A stretch of 64,000 bases of DNA from Nonomuraea typhae (GTDB lineage Bacteria > Actinomycetota > Actinomycetes > Streptosporangiales > Streptosporangiaceae), in contig NZ_VRLV01000010.1 of assembly GCF_009760925.1 (NCBI RefSeq), positions 1 through 64,000 on the forward strand, read 5' to 3'. The notes under the pieces are model-generated. The model did not search any database. It had not been told where the DNA came from and saw only the letters and a program-made list of their open reading frames with translations. Of the stretch, positions 24,092-32,936 are shown piece by piece. The translations under genes were made by a program, and so were the position numbers. Each line of letters starts with the position of its first letter. Position 1 is the stretch's first letter.

Positions 24092-25492
24092 CTAGGCGAA
24101 CGTCGGGGTCACCAGGCCGGTCCCGGAGACCTTCCGGGAGTGCGCGTACCGGGTGAACGTGTACGCGATGTAGCCGTAGACCACGAGCAGCACGCCGAGG
24201 TTGGCGGCCTTGGGCTGCTCGGCCCGGATGAACATGGGCGCGCTGGAGTCCTCCCACAGGTGGCATTCCAGGCGGTCCACCAGGTAAATCTCGTCTTCAT
24301 TTGTGCCCGCGCCGAGGTTGGTCGCGACGTTGTTATCGACGATCACGGGTGTCCCGTTGGGGAGTACACCGCGCACGCCCCGGCCGTAGGTCTCCCCGAA
24401 GTTCGCGCCGAGGGTCTGGACGACGATGCCCGGCTGAGTGATCATCGGCCACGTGCTGCCCATGGCTGCCTGCAGCCAGTACCAGCGGCGCGAGTGCATG
24501 ATCGCGATGTTGTCGCCGGACGCCTGGTCGAGCATCGCGGCTTCCACCTCGGAAAGACCCTGGATGATCTTCGGGTATGCCTCAGCGGCGGTCGGGCTCG
24601 CGTCGGTGTAGGTCACCGCCGTGGCCGCAGCCGACAGGCCGGTGGTGGCCTGGTTCAGCAGAGTGGAGTCCAGCGTGGTCGCGTACCGGCGGAACAGGTC
24701 ATCCAGGACAACCGCCTCAATACCCGTGCCACGCTCGATCGACTGCCGAGACAGGGTCTGCTGACCAGCGATGGTCTGCACGCTGATCGTCAGCAGCGTG
24801 TCGTCCATGTTCGTCTCGGACACGGCGTCGTTCTCGTTGGCCTGCAGCGCCGTGGACGATCCCGTGGTAATCCGGGAGATGTTCACCGTCATGCCGTCCG
24901 GCGGGAGCTGGTGGCCACGGCAGGCGTCGGCAAACGGCCGCATCGCCTGCGCCGCCGGCGCGTACATATCCGTGAGGTACTGCGGCACGACCAGGCCGGA
25001 GAAGGCACCGGTGCCGACCGCGCGCTGCTGCTGGCCTCGGTCGAGCTGGTCGCCGCGCTCCACCCGCTCCTCACGCATGTGCTGCGCCAGGCGGGCCTGC
25101 GCCTCGTAGTCGCCGAGGAATGCGGCAGCGACATCCCGCTCGAAGCCCTGGCCGCGCGGGTCCAAGTCGCGCCGATAGGTACGCTCCTCCATGCTGATGC
25201 GGGCGGACCGCTCGATCCCACCAGCGCGCACGCCCGTGGGCTGGATGCGCTGGGACAGGGCGGCGATCTCCTCCTCGCGGGCCTGCTCGGCGAGCAGCTC
25301 GTCCAGGACCGCCTGACGACGGGTCACCTCGGCGTCGGCTGCGTCCCGGGCGGTGACTCGCTCGGTCACGGCCTCCTCGGTCAGGTTCGGGTCCTCCCGC
25401 AGCGCGATCAGGGCGTCCTGCTCCTGGCGCCGGTTGTTGATCGCGGCGGTGAGCGCTTCTCGCGCCTGCGCGATCAGGTTGTCGAGCGTCAT
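24092..25492 (-). CDS. Major capsid protein, HK97 fold with N-terminal scaffold
   Basis: A 466-residue protein. Residues 1-110 are a charged coiled coil (NNRRQEQDALIAL, RRQAVLDELLAEQAREEE), probably the delta/scaffold part removed by the protease encoded upstream. The remainder has HK97 capsid features: SGLVVPQYL, VNISRITTGS, QTLSRQSIERG, FRRYATTLD and a C-terminal GYIAYTFTRY. AAGGAGTG lies upstream. It would form the shell of the particle. Confidence 0.9.
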   Translation of the reverse strand: MTLDNLIAQAREALTAAINNRRQEQDALIALREDPNLTEEAVTERVTARDAADAEVTRRQAVLDELLAEQAREEEIAALSQRIQPTGVRAGGIERSARISMEERTYRRDLDPRGQGFERDVAAAFLGDYEAQARLAQHMREERVERGDQLDRGQQQRAVGTGAFSGLVVPQYLTDMYAPAAQAMRPFADACRGHQLPPDGMTVNISRITTGSSTALQANENDAVSETNMDDTLLTISVQTIAGQQTLSRQSIERGTGIEAVVLDDLFRRYATTLDSTLLNQATTGLSAAATAVTYTDASPTAAEAYPKIIQGLSEVEAAMLDQASGDNIAIMHSRRWYWLQAAMGSTWPMITQPGIVVQTLGANFGETYGRGVRGVLPNGTPVIVDNNVATNLGAGTNEDEIYLVDRLECHLWEDSSAPMFIRAEQPKAANLGVLLVVYGYIAYTFTRYAHSRKVSGTGLVTPTFA

Positions 25493-25675
25493 GGCTCGTC
25501 ACTCCTTGCTTGTGATGGAATCCAGACGCCCCGGTCCAGGTCAGACGGCCATCCGAGGCGGTTGCGCCGGATGGGCTCGTGCGCGTGAGCGCAGGGCAAT
25601 GCACCCGCCAGAGGGCGGGAAGCTCAAGGGGGTACTCACTAGTGAGGGGGGTACACGCTGTCGTGTATCCGGAGA
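25493..25675. promoter_or_regulatory. Leader region upstream of capsid gene
   Basis: This gap between protease and capsid contains CCCGCC/GGCGGG near 25611 and a perfect 12-bp palindrome CTCACTAGTGAG at 25635-25646. It may hold a late promoter or an mRNA-stabilising structure that boosts capsid synthesis; no clear -10/-35 pair was recognised. Confidence 0.35.
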
Positions 25676-26335
25676 TCAGCGGGCGAGCGCGAGTTCCAGC
25701 AGCGCACGAGCCCGGCTGGACGTCGCGGGCTTCTCCCGCAGCGCCGCCTCCGTCGCCGGGTTGGCGCCGTAGCCGACGATCGCCACGTCGCCCCGGTGGA
25801 TGTCGTAGCGGGTGATCCGGTACTCGGTGTAGTCCGGCGACCATTGGCCGGCGTCGATACGGAAGGCGAAGCTCATCTCGTCAATGAGTCCGGCGCGCAG
25901 CTTGGGGACGATGTACGCCACGTCGTAGTCGGCGGGGTCGAGGGACGGCGCTCGGACAGAAAGGCCGCTATCGTCCTCCACCAGCTCAAGCGTGCCCGTA
26001 GTGGTGCGGGCCAGGCGGCGGAGCTGGTCGTGGCCGAGGACGAGCGGCACGTCGAGGTCGGCGCGAGCGAGCGAGTCGGCGCCGGCCCCGGCGGACACGA
26101 TCTCGGTGTACGGCCCCCACATGTCCCACATCTCATATCCGCGCTCGTAGATGGTGGCGCGGCCGAGGAACTCCAGTGAACCGCCGTCGCCCTGCTCGCG
26201 CAGGTCGATCGCGGCGGGCACCCGGGCGAGCGCGCGGGAGCCGGCATGCTCGCCGCTGCGCCGCTGTGACGGCCGGTCGCTGCGTTGCCGTACGTGCTGG
26301 GCGCGCTCGGCGGCGGCAGCAGCTCGATCATTCAT
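25676..26335 (-). CDS. Prohead protease, S78 family
   Basis: This 219-residue protein has the HK97-protease signature: catalytic His102 in LVLGHDQL and Ser155 in DEMSFAFRI, with an acidic residue expected downstream. The N-terminal about 40 residues are Arg/Ala-rich and likely self-cleaved. It processes the capsid scaffold and lies between portal and capsid, the canonical order. Confidence 0.9.
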   Translation of the reverse strand: MNDRAAAAAERAQHVRQRSDRPSQRRSGEHAGSRALARVPAAIDLREQGDGGSLEFLGRATIYERGYEMWDMWGPYTEIVSAGAGADSLARADLDVPLVLGHDQLRRLARTTTGTLELVEDDSGLSVRAPSLDPADYDVAYIVPKLRAGLIDEMSFAFRIDAGQWSPDYTEYRITRYDIHRGDVAIVGYGANPATEAALREKPATSSRARALLELALAR

Positions 26336-27564
26336 GAGGTCGGTCCTCCTGCCGAGGCGGTGACGGGTTGCGTGCGCGGGCTGCCGAACAACGTCTCGAA
26401 CTCCGCGAGCTGCTCAGGCGTAAACGGCGGCAGGTCCTCCAGCGCGCGGGCCTCGGAAGGCGCCAGCGTGCGCGAGGTGATCCTGGTCATGATGGTGCGG
26501 GCGCGGGCCTCGGGGTCCATGGCCAGCAGGGCGCTGCGGTTCAGCTTCACGTACCTGGGACGTGGCACCAGGCGGCGGGACAGAGCATCCTCTCGACGGG
26601 AAACAGCGGGCCCCAGATGGAAGATCAAGAATTGCAAGTTGCGCTGCGTGATCGAGGCGTAGGTGACCGAGCCTGTCGAGACGGCGGCGTCGATGAGGTC
26701 CGCCGGGCAGCCGAAGAAGCGGGAGATGTCCGTCAGCCCGAACTCGCGTGACTCGATGAAGGCCGACTGCTGCGCAACCGCCTGAATCGGCCTGTACTCC
26801 CAGTCGTTGCCGTGCACGAACAGGTCGCCGTCCGCGACGGACGCCCGGAAGTGCTCCTTGGCGACCTTGGCCTCGGCCTTGTTGATGGTCTTCGCCTTGT
26901 TCACCAGCTCGGCCAGCGGAATGGCTCCGCCGGCGAACCAGTCACGGGCGAACTGCTGGGCGTTCAGCGACTCCTCGATACCCCACGCCGCGTAGGCGAC
27001 CGGAGACAGGCCCAACGGCATCCCGGCCACGGTGAACTGCCGCTCGTGCCATACCTCGTGCGGCTCGTACTCGGCGCCGGCGATGACGTACTTCGTGATC
27101 TCGGCGCCGGTCGCGCGCACGGTGACGTCCGACAGCGCGACGAGGTCGATGCGTGCGGGAAGGCCGCGTCCGTCCGGGCCGAGCACGCCCGATCGCTCGG
27201 TGATCAGCCCGAAGCAGTTGCCCGCCCGGTCCAGGTCGAACTGAGTGGAGTAGAGCCACTCCATCATTCCGACCTGTTGACCTCCCGGGTCCACCAGGAC
27301 GGGAGGCTTGGCCACCTCGATCTGGACGCCGTTCACCCGCCGGTAGACGTCCACCGGCATGACGGACACGAGATCGGCCCGCACCCGCAGGCAAGCCCAC
27401 ACGGCGCTTTGCCGCAGCGCGCTTTCATTGGTGACCAGGACGCCGCCCGTGCCCGTACGCCGATCGCGCGCCATCGCGAGCAGTTCCTCAGGGGTGGTGA
27501 TCTCGGCGTGGCGAGACTCCCCCGGGGAGGACAGCCAGCCCCGCACCGTCGACAAGATGCCCAT
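26332..27564 (-). CDS. Portal protein
   Basis: ATG 27564 with a GGGAGGG ribosome site gives 410 residues; the open frame further upstream is not protein-like. It matches the HK97-type portal family in order (SAVWACLRVRADLVSVMP, YGRAGNCFG-like DLDRAGNCFGLI, AQQFARDWFAGGAIP, GVPADLI-like FGCPADLIDA). The portal is the dodecameric DNA gate of the head. Its stop overlaps the protease start. Confidence 0.85.
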   Translation of the reverse strand: MGILSTVRGWLSSPGESRHAEITTPEELLAMARDRRTGTGGVLVTNESALRQSAVWACLRVRADLVSVMPVDVYRRVNGVQIEVAKPPVLVDPGGQQVGMMEWLYSTQFDLDRAGNCFGLITERSGVLGPDGRGLPARIDLVALSDVTVRATGAEITKYVIAGAEYEPHEVWHERQFTVAGMPLGLSPVAYAAWGIEESLNAQQFARDWFAGGAIPLAELVNKAKTINKAEAKVAKEHFRASVADGDLFVHGNDWEYRPIQAVAQQSAFIESREFGLTDISRFFGCPADLIDAAVSTGSVTYASITQRNLQFLIFHLGPAVSRREDALSRRLVPRPRYVKLNRSALLAMDPEARARTIMTRITSRTLAPSEARALEDLPPFTPEQLAEFETLFGSPRTQPVTASAGGPTS

Positions 27565-27574
27565 GACCCTCCCC

Positions 27575-29074
27575 TCAGCCGAACGAGTCCGCGACGTCGT
27601 AGTCCTCTTCAAGCAGGTGCATGCGCATCTCGTACGCCCAGCGCGCGATCGTGACCGACACCACCGGGCTGATGTCCGTGGACGACACCCGCCGCCCCCA
27701 CGCCCACGCCTCACCCAGAGGCCGCGTCTTCACCCCGCGCACAGCGGAGTCGAGGACCTCCTGGCCAATGTGCCGAAGCGTGCCCTGCCGTACCGCATCA
27801 GCGAACTGGCCACAGGCCGCCCCCACCTCCTGCACGCTCGGGATCGCCAGATCCCCGCGTCTCGGGTGCTCGGCATCCTCGGGCGAGGTGATGCCCGCCT
27901 TCTCCAAGGGGACCAGCAATGAGCCGGCCGGGCCCTTCACATCCAGGCCGATCGCGACCGGATCCCAGCGCTCCCTCAGCGCCACCAGCCGATCCACCAC
28001 CCAGTCCGTTCCCGGCCGATGGTCGGCGACCTCCACATGACCGAGCCCATCACTGCGCAGCCCATACACGGAGATGCAGGACGAGTCCCGCGACGGGGTG
28101 ACATCCACGGCGAACGCCACATCACCCTGCCGGCGCGACTCCGGGTCGGTCAGCTTCAGCCACGCCTCGACACTCAACTCGCTCGCGCCGTCGCTGGCCC
28201 GTGGCAGCCACGCGCCCAGCCGCTCGACGGAGAACTTGTCGCCGAGACCGGACGGCTTGGCCTCGTCCTCGACGAACTCCTCGGTGATCCGGATGCCCAA
28301 GCTTGGGTTGCACGCGTACCACAAGTCGCGGTCCCGGGCAGCTCGCCGCCGGTCGGCCTCGTTCGTGACATCCAGGTCGGCGCCCCAGTCGAAGTGCGCG
28401 ATACGGTCAGCGCCCGCTTCGCCATCCGCGCGCAGGCCGTACGCCCACGCCGCCGGGTCATCAGGTGGGGTGCCGAAGAACCACTCCTGCGGGTTCGGCT
28501 GAGCCGACAGGGTCGGCAGCATGGCCGCCCGTTGTTGGGCGGTCAGCTCTTGCGCCTCGTCGAGCACGTTCTTGCCGCCCGAGAAGCCGCGACCCGACGT
28601 CCGGCTGCGGGCCACGAACCTCAACCGTGCGCCGCCGGCCGACTTCGTCAGCTCGATGCCCTGCTCTCCATTCGCCTGCCAGTAGCGGTTGACGCGCCGG
28701 TCCAGGTCCGGGGTCTGCTCGCACAGGCCCTTGATCCGCAGGTAAGCCTCTTGGGCAGTTTTGTACTCGTGCGCGCTGTGCAGGATCAGCTTCTCGCCGA
28801 GCAGGAACAGCCAGCCGAGTTCCAGCGCCTCGATGATGCCGCCCTTGCCGTTCTGCCTGGGCACCCAGCACGAACACTTCGTGGCCGCCCACCGCCCGTC
28901 AGGGCGTTCGCCCAGGCCATGCGTCAGCACGAACTGCTGCCAAGGATCGAGCACCAGCCCCGCGGACTCGGCCAGGTCGATGAACTCCGGAGCCGCACTC
29001 ACGGCGTAGCCAGGCCACCTACCCACCCGCGGCGTTTGCGCGCCGATCCGCACGTCTGGAAGCAAGCTCGTCAA
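27575..29074 (-). CDS. terL: Terminase large subunit
   Basis: This 499-residue protein has an ATPase domain with the Walker-A-like loop PRQNGKGG (72-79) and Walker B VLDEAQ (170-175). The C-terminal nuclease domain has an acidic VDVTPSRDS motif near residue 320. It packages phage DNA into the prohead and cuts it. It starts inside the end of the small-subunit gene. It is homologous along its length to the partial terminase at 62855 in element 2. Confidence 0.9.
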   Translation of the reverse strand: MTSLLPDVRIGAQTPRVGRWPGYAVSAAPEFIDLAESAGLVLDPWQQFVLTHGLGERPDGRWAATKCSCWVPRQNGKGGIIEALELGWLFLLGEKLILHSAHEYKTAQEAYLRIKGLCEQTPDLDRRVNRYWQANGEQGIELTKSAGGARLRFVARSRTSGRGFSGGKNVLDEAQELTAQQRAAMLPTLSAQPNPQEWFFGTPPDDPAAWAYGLRADGEAGADRIAHFDWGADLDVTNEADRRRAARDRDLWYACNPSLGIRITEEFVEDEAKPSGLGDKFSVERLGAWLPRASDGASELSVEAWLKLTDPESRRQGDVAFAVDVTPSRDSSCISVYGLRSDGLGHVEVADHRPGTDWVVDRLVALRERWDPVAIGLDVKGPAGSLLVPLEKAGITSPEDAEHPRRGDLAIPSVQEVGAACGQFADAVRQGTLRHIGQEVLDSAVRGVKTRPLGEAWAWGRRVSSTDISPVVSVTIARWAYEMRMHLLEEDYDVADSFG

Positions 29075-29264
29075 GGCGACTCACCTCCTTGCCGCCGGGC
29101 AGGCTCTCCAACTCCGCGATGGTCGAGCGCAGCTCTTTCGCGAGGGCGGCTGTGTCGCGGCCGGACGCATCGCGCAGCTCGGCGGCGAGCTTGTCCCGGA
29201 TGGCTTCCAGCGAGGCCCGGCGGTCGCCGCTCAGCACGGCCGAGGCAAGATCAAGCTCACTCAT
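29019..29264 (-). CDS. terS: Terminase small subunit-like protein
   Basis: ATG 29264 (GTG 29270 is an alternative). The 81-residue helical protein contains GDRRASLEAIRDKLAAELRD and ALAKELRSTIAELESLPGGK. It overlaps terL and aligns with the protein at 62671-62931, which stands in the same place in element 2. It probably recognises the packaging site and guides the large subunit. Confidence 0.75.
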   Translation of the reverse strand: MSELDLASAVLSGDRRASLEAIRDKLAAELRDASGRDTAALAKELRSTIAELESLPGGKEVSRLDELASRRADRRANAAGG

Positions 29265-29365
29265 GATCACCGCCTAGGGTTTCGCGGGGAGAGAAAAACG
29301 GACGCCTAGTCGCGGGGTCATCCAGACCCTTGGTCAAAAGTCCCTGACCTGCGGAAACGCGGAAG

Positions 29366-29665
29366 CTACCAGTCTTGCGAGGTTCGCAGGGGTGTGCTGG
29401 TCAGGAGCTTGTCGCCCTTCTCCTGGTTGCATTTGCGACCACACACGGGGCATGGGGCGTTGGCTCCGTGGCTTGGCCGCATGGCGTGGGGGTCTACGGG
29501 CTGGTGTGGGTCCAGGCTGATGGGGATGAGGTGGTCGGCTTCGCCTGCTCCGTGGTGTCCGCAGATCCAGCAGTCCGTGCCGTAGATGAGGAACATCTGC
29601 TTGCGTGCTCTGCGGTAGGGGCGTCCGCTGCGGTGCCTGACGTTGCGCTGTCTACTCGTGGTCAC
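29366..29665 (-). CDS. HNH endonuclease near the packaging genes
   Basis: Start GTG 29665 was chosen because the frame before it is Pro/Thr-rich and unlike the family. The 99-residue product has CWICGHHGAGEADHLIPISL and CPVCGRKCNQEKGD, a zinc-bound HNH fold. HNH proteins beside terminase genes are required for cos cleavage in HK97-like phages. The about 100 bp between it and terS may hold the cos site. Confidence 0.8.
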   Translation of the reverse strand: MTTSRQRNVRHRSGRPYRRARKQMFLIYGTDCWICGHHGAGEADHLIPISLDPHQPVDPHAMRPSHGANAPCPVCGRKCNQEKGDKLLTSTPLRTSQDW

Positions 29666-29948
29666 CGTTGTGGCCTGGGGGTTGAGGGCACCAGCGGTAC
29701 GGGTCGGGTGGGTTGAGCAGGACACCGCACTCGGTGGCTGGTGAGGCGACGGGGCTGTGGTCACCGTGGTGGTTGGCAGGTTCACGGCACCACTGCTGTT
29801 CGTTGCGTGGGTCCACGGTTCCGCATTCGCCTGGTCTGGCGTCGCCGTGTCGGCGTTCTCCGGTGGCGAGGTAGGTGAGGACTTGGGAGGCGGTCATGCC
29901 GTGTGGTGTGCCGACTGCTGAGGCTATCTCGGTGAGAGCGTCCGTCAT
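29652..29948 (-). CDS. Small protein with two Cys/His repeats
   Basis: ATG 29948 follows AGGTGA. In 98 residues the C-terminal half holds two copies of a unit: CGTVDPRNEQQWCREPANHH then CGVLLNPPDPYRWCPQPPGH, each followed by GDH. The spacing suggests two small metal-binding modules. N-terminal helix TASQVLTYLATGERRHGD. Function unknown; it lies directly upstream of the HNH gene. Confidence 0.6.
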   Translation of the reverse strand: MTDALTEIASAVGTPHGMTASQVLTYLATGERRHGDARPGECGTVDPRNEQQWCREPANHHGDHSPVASPATECGVLLNPPDPYRWCPQPPGHNGDHE

Positions 29949-29974
29949 TGCGTCACCTGCTCTCTGGTGTTGGG

Positions 29975-30135
29975 GAGGTGAGGCCCGCACGCTCGGGGGT
30001 ACGTGGGGCCTCACCTCGTGCCGTGCGGGGCACCCTCGGGCCTGCACGGCTGGCGCAGCCGGGTCCCCCTCCGGCGTGCGCGGCTTCTGGTCTGGGTACG
30101 GGAGAAGCCCCAGCTCACGGGGAGCTGGGGCTTCT
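29975..30135 (-). terminator. Pair of strong hairpins ending the early operon
   Basis: GAGGTGAGGCCC/GGGCCTCACCTC (29975-29986 with 30006-30017) and AGAAGCCCCAGCTC with its 14-nt complement (30103-30116 with 30122-30135) lie between the gene at 30171 and the HNH-terminase group. They probably separate early and late transcription. Confidence 0.7.
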
Positions 30136-30170
30136 GGACAACCGTGACCACGCTATCGATTCACAGCATG

Positions 30171-30947
30171 TCACCTGGTGGTTGCGTGCGCAACTTTATG
30201 GCGCATGAGGGTGGCGATGTCGGTCAGCCGGTAGAGGTTGCGGCCCTTGTCGTCTACGCCTGCGGGGGTGAGTTTGCCGCGTGCGGCCCACGTGCGGATG
30301 AGGTCGGGCTTGATCGGTCGGATGAGGATGGACAAGGTGAACGCTGCCTCGGGTGGGGCCATCATCGACACCTGGAGGGTGGCGAGCATGGCCTGCTTGC
30401 TGGCTTCTACGTCGTGGTGAAGGTGTTCTCCTTCGGCGTCTACGCAGGTCTGGCAGTAGGCGAACTCGGCTCCCTGCTTGGCGTACAGCGCGGTCCCGCA
30501 GACGGTGCACTGTCCGGCGTAGATCCTGGGGACGGGCCGGTCGATGACGTGGCGTACGGCGCGTACGGCGTCGCGGATCTCGGTGACGGCGTCGGGGCCG
30601 GCGGGGTGGTGGCGGAGCCACTCAAGGTGTTCGAGTAGCCATCGACTGAGGGGTGCGAGGCCGTCGAGCGGTTGGGGGAGGCCGCGCTGGTCGGCGATGA
30701 GCGTGCACCAGGAGGCGAGGAGCGCCTTGAGCGCGCGGCCTCGTGCCTCGGCGTCGAAGTTGGCGGGCATCTCGATTCGGGTGGGTCCGCCTCCGCCGAG
30801 GCTCGTTTGCTTCGAGAGGGCGATGTCGAGTTCGTGGTCGAGGCCGGGGACGTCTTCGAGATCTCGGCGTAGCGCGTGGGTGCAGCGCGTGCAGACGTTG
30901 GCCAGGTCGGCGACCTCGGCGCCGCAGAGCTGACAGGTTACGGTCAT
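30171..30947 (-). CDS. Zinc-finger protein with C-terminal HTH
   Basis: A 258-residue protein. An N-terminal zinc ribbon (CQLCGAEVADLANVCTRC, residues 5-22) comes first, then a helical middle and a second four-Cys site (CTVCGTALYA...YCQTC). A C-terminal MerR/excisionase-type HTH follows (PDLIRTWAARGKLTPAGVDD). Element 2 encodes the same parts as two separate genes (60830-61495 and 61492-61755), also just upstream of HNH and terminase. Likely a late regulator. Confidence 0.65.
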   Translation of the reverse strand: MTVTCQLCGAEVADLANVCTRCTHALRRDLEDVPGLDHELDIALSKQTSLGGGGPTRIEMPANFDAEARGRALKALLASWCTLIADQRGLPQPLDGLAPLSRWLLEHLEWLRHHPAGPDAVTEIRDAVRAVRHVIDRPVPRIYAGQCTVCGTALYAKQGAEFAYCQTCVDAEGEHLHHDVEASKQAMLATLQVSMMAPPEAAFTLSILIRPIKPDLIRTWAARGKLTPAGVDDKGRNLYRLTDIATLMRHKVAHATTR

Positions 30948-31009
30948 CGGTCCCCCTGAAGTCGAAGCCAGCCCTGCACGACTTGGGAGCCGTGCAGGGC
31001 TGCGGAAGG

Positions 31010-31468
31010 CTATCGGCCCATGACCTGGGCGACGGCGGTCAGCATGCCTTCGTCGAAGGGCATGGTCGGGTTCATGAGGAATGCACGGTCGGGGAACCAC
31101 CATTCGGAGATGTCGCCGCCGTAGTCCTGGTGGAAGGCGCCGCTGAGGGTCTTGCCGTCCTTGACCGCGTAGCGGGGGCCGAACTTGCGCTCGTGTGCTC
31201 CGTCGCGGCTGTTCATCGTCATGAGGAAGCCGGGGAACTTGGCGGCGTCGAGATAGACGGCGGCGCCCACCTCATAGTTGGGTCCGCCTTTCAGGTTGCT
31301 ACGGGCGATGTCGGCCAGCTCTTCGGCTTCGACAACGGGTGCGCCGACCACGAACCAGGTGAGGGCAGCGCCGTACCCGGCGTGGAACTCGCTGGTGTAC
31401 GAGCGGTCGATGACGCTGAAGTCGACGAAGGGTCCGCGGTGGATGCGCCGAATGGGTGTGGGCTCCAT
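31010..31468 (-). CDS. Early phage protein, paralogue B
   Basis: The 152-residue protein starts at ATG 31468. It shares the layout of the next gene: TPIRRIHRG, then SEFHAGYGAALTWFV, EAEELADIARSNL, AAVYLDAAKFPGFL and a WWF motif near the end. Function unknown; no catalytic motif. The two are adjacent diverged copies. Confidence 0.55.
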   Translation of the reverse strand: MEPTPIRRIHRGPFVDFSVIDRSYTSEFHAGYGAALTWFVVGAPVVEAEELADIARSNLKGGPNYEVGAAVYLDAAKFPGFLMTMNSRDGAHERKFGPRYAVKDGKTLSGAFHQDYGGDISEWWFPDRAFLMNPTMPFDEGMLTAVAQVMGR

Positions 31469-31475
31469 GGCTGCC

Positions 31476-31892
31476 TCAAAGGTTGACGGCGATGTAGACG
31501 CCCTGCATGACGCCTTGCCAGAACGCGGATTCGGAGTGGAAATACCAAGTGCGTTCCCACGGGATGTCGCTTTTCCAGGCGTTGCCGAGTTCGGCTTTGC
31601 GCTGGGCGGTGTAGGTGGGCCCATGGAGGACTTCGACGCCTTGCCCGGCCTGTTCGAGGTAGGCGAGGAACGTCGGATAGAGGCTGGCGTCGAGCCAGTA
31701 CGTGGACCAGTCGCCGTCTTCTCCGGCCCGGATCTCCATGTGGATGTCGGCGAGTCGCTGTGCCTCCTGCTGTGTGGGATGGGTCTTCACCCAGCCGAGG
31801 GCGGTTTGGAGGCCGACGTTGAACTCGGTGATGTAGTCGTGGGCTTCCTTGCCCACGTTGAGGATTGTGGTCCTGATGGGTGTGATGGTCAT
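31476..31892 (-). CDS. Early phage protein, paralogue A
   Basis: The 138-residue protein starts at ATG 31892. TPIRTTI, TEFNVGLQTALGWV, EAQRLADIHMEI, YWLDASLYPTFL and WYFHSESAFW line up with the following gene. Soluble, aromatic-rich, and not recognised. Confidence 0.55.
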   Translation of the reverse strand: MTITPIRTTILNVGKEAHDYITEFNVGLQTALGWVKTHPTQQEAQRLADIHMEIRAGEDGDWSTYWLDASLYPTFLAYLEQAGQGVEVLHGPTYTAQRKAELGNAWKSDIPWERTWYFHSESAFWQGVMQGVYIAVNL

Positions 31893-32290
31893 TGCGCGGC
31901 CTCCTTTACGGCGTGCTCCTTGATCCGGTTGAGCCCGGCGAACGTATGGATGACCTTGTGGGCTTCAGCTCGGAGGGCGCGGAACTGGGCGGCGAGACAC
32001 ACCATCGCGGTGTCGATATCACTCGCGCTGAGCTTGCTCGTAGGGATCATGACATGGGCGCCGTCGTCGCGGATGACGTCTACGCACCCGGCCATGGCGA
32101 TCGTCTGGTCGCGGAGGTTGAGCGCTTCGTCCATGAGGGCGGTGTGTTCTTCGAGGATGTCGGCGGCGGTCATCTCGGGAGAGGTGTCCTCGAACCCGAA
32201 GGCGTAGTCGACGCGGCTTTCCGCTGACCAGGTGGTCATGAGGGTCTTGGCGTAGTGCTCGGCCAGAGCGGCGAGCTGGTTGTTGGTCAT
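31889..32290 (-). CDS. Early phage protein of unknown function
   Basis: This 133-residue, mostly helical protein (MTNNQLAALAEHYAKTLMTT, AADILEEHTALMDEALNLRD) overlaps the next gene's start by 4 bp. A hairpin at 32306-32334 separates it from the gene before. No recognised domain. Confidence 0.55.
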   Translation of the reverse strand: MTNNQLAALAEHYAKTLMTTWSAESRVDYAFGFEDTSPEMTAADILEEHTALMDEALNLRDQTIAMAGCVDVIRDDGAHVMIPTSKLSASDIDTAMVCLAAQFRALRAEAHKVIHTFAGLNRIKEHAVKEAAQ

Positions 32291-32305
32291 ACGATGCTCC
32301 TGACT

Positions 32306-32334
32306 GGCCGGGCCCGATGTGAGCGGGCCCGGCC
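32306..32334 (-). terminator. 10-bp hairpin between early genes
   Basis: GGCCGGGCCC pairs with GGGCCCGGCC across a 9-nt loop, 7 bp after the ParB-like gene and before the ribosome site of the next gene. No U-tract. Confidence 0.5.
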
Positions 32335-32341
32335 GTAGTTG

Positions 32342-32872
32342 TTAGCTGGTGGGAACGTGCTCCGGCGCGCAGTCGAGATCCGTGCAGGCGTAGGACGGGC
32401 GCAGCAGGTGGAAGTCTCCGTAGATGCCGTTCCGTAGGTCGTGAACCGTCCACTCGGTGGCCGCGGTGGCGGTGCCGCTGGTGTTGTCCACGGCGATCAG
32501 GCCGTGGTGTGTGTCGATGTGGACGGCAGTGAGCCCAGAGAGGTGGATGGTGAGGACACCTTCTGTCAGCGCCATCTCGTGGGCGTGCTCGTGCTGGCGG
32601 CGCCTGAGATTCGCCGAGGTGATGAAGTCCTTGAACATGTCGTCGGTGTAGCGGGCAGGCAGCCTCTCGAACACTGGGTCACAGGTCGCGGCTTCGCAGG
32701 CCAGGAAGCGGTTGCGGCCGTCGATGAGGACGGTCCCGTCGTAGTTGAGCGTGATGGGCTGGCGCAGACCTTGCCGCTTGATGTCGGCGACGAGCGCCTC
32801 GAAGTCTGCTCCTTCCATAAGAGGGAAGGCTGCGAGCGCCGGGTGGATGGTGAACGGGCCGAGCTGGTTCAT
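32342..32872 (-). CDS. ParB/Srx-type nucleotide-binding domain protein
   Basis: A 176-residue protein. Residues 8-75 match the ParB N-terminal fold: FPLMEGADFEALVADIKRQG, QPITLNYDGTVLIDGRNRFL, then LPARYTDDMFKDFITSANLRR. No partner ParA, and no central HTH typical of partition ParB, so a nuclease-like, CTPase or regulatory role is more likely than plasmid partition. The C-terminal half is unique. Confidence 0.65.
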   Translation of the reverse strand: MNQLGPFTIHPALAAFPLMEGADFEALVADIKRQGLRQPITLNYDGTVLIDGRNRFLACEAATCDPVFERLPARYTDDMFKDFITSANLRRRQHEHAHEMALTEGVLTIHLSGLTAVHIDTHHGLIAVDNTSGTATAATEWTVHDLRNGIYGDFHLLRPSYACTDLDCAPEHVPTS

Positions 32873-32905
32873 GGTGATCTTCCTGTCTCGTGAGAGGGTG
32901 ATCGG

Positions 32906-32934
32906 GGCCGTGCCCGCCGTAATCGGGCACGGCC
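32906..32934 (-). terminator. 11-bp hairpin between early genes
   Basis: GGCCGTGCCCG pairs with CGGGCACGGCC across a 7-nt loop, just after the stop of the gene at 32937. Same kind of U-less hairpin as at 32306. Confidence 0.5.
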
Positions 32935-32936
32935 TC

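Noticed and set aside
24140..25588. Long plus-strand frame opposite the capsid gene
   Set aside because: Antisense shadow of the major capsid gene; no ribosome site and no protein-like pattern.
32342..32872. Plasmid partition ParB
   Set aside because: No ParA, no HTH and no centromere-like repeats nearby; only the N-terminal fold is present.
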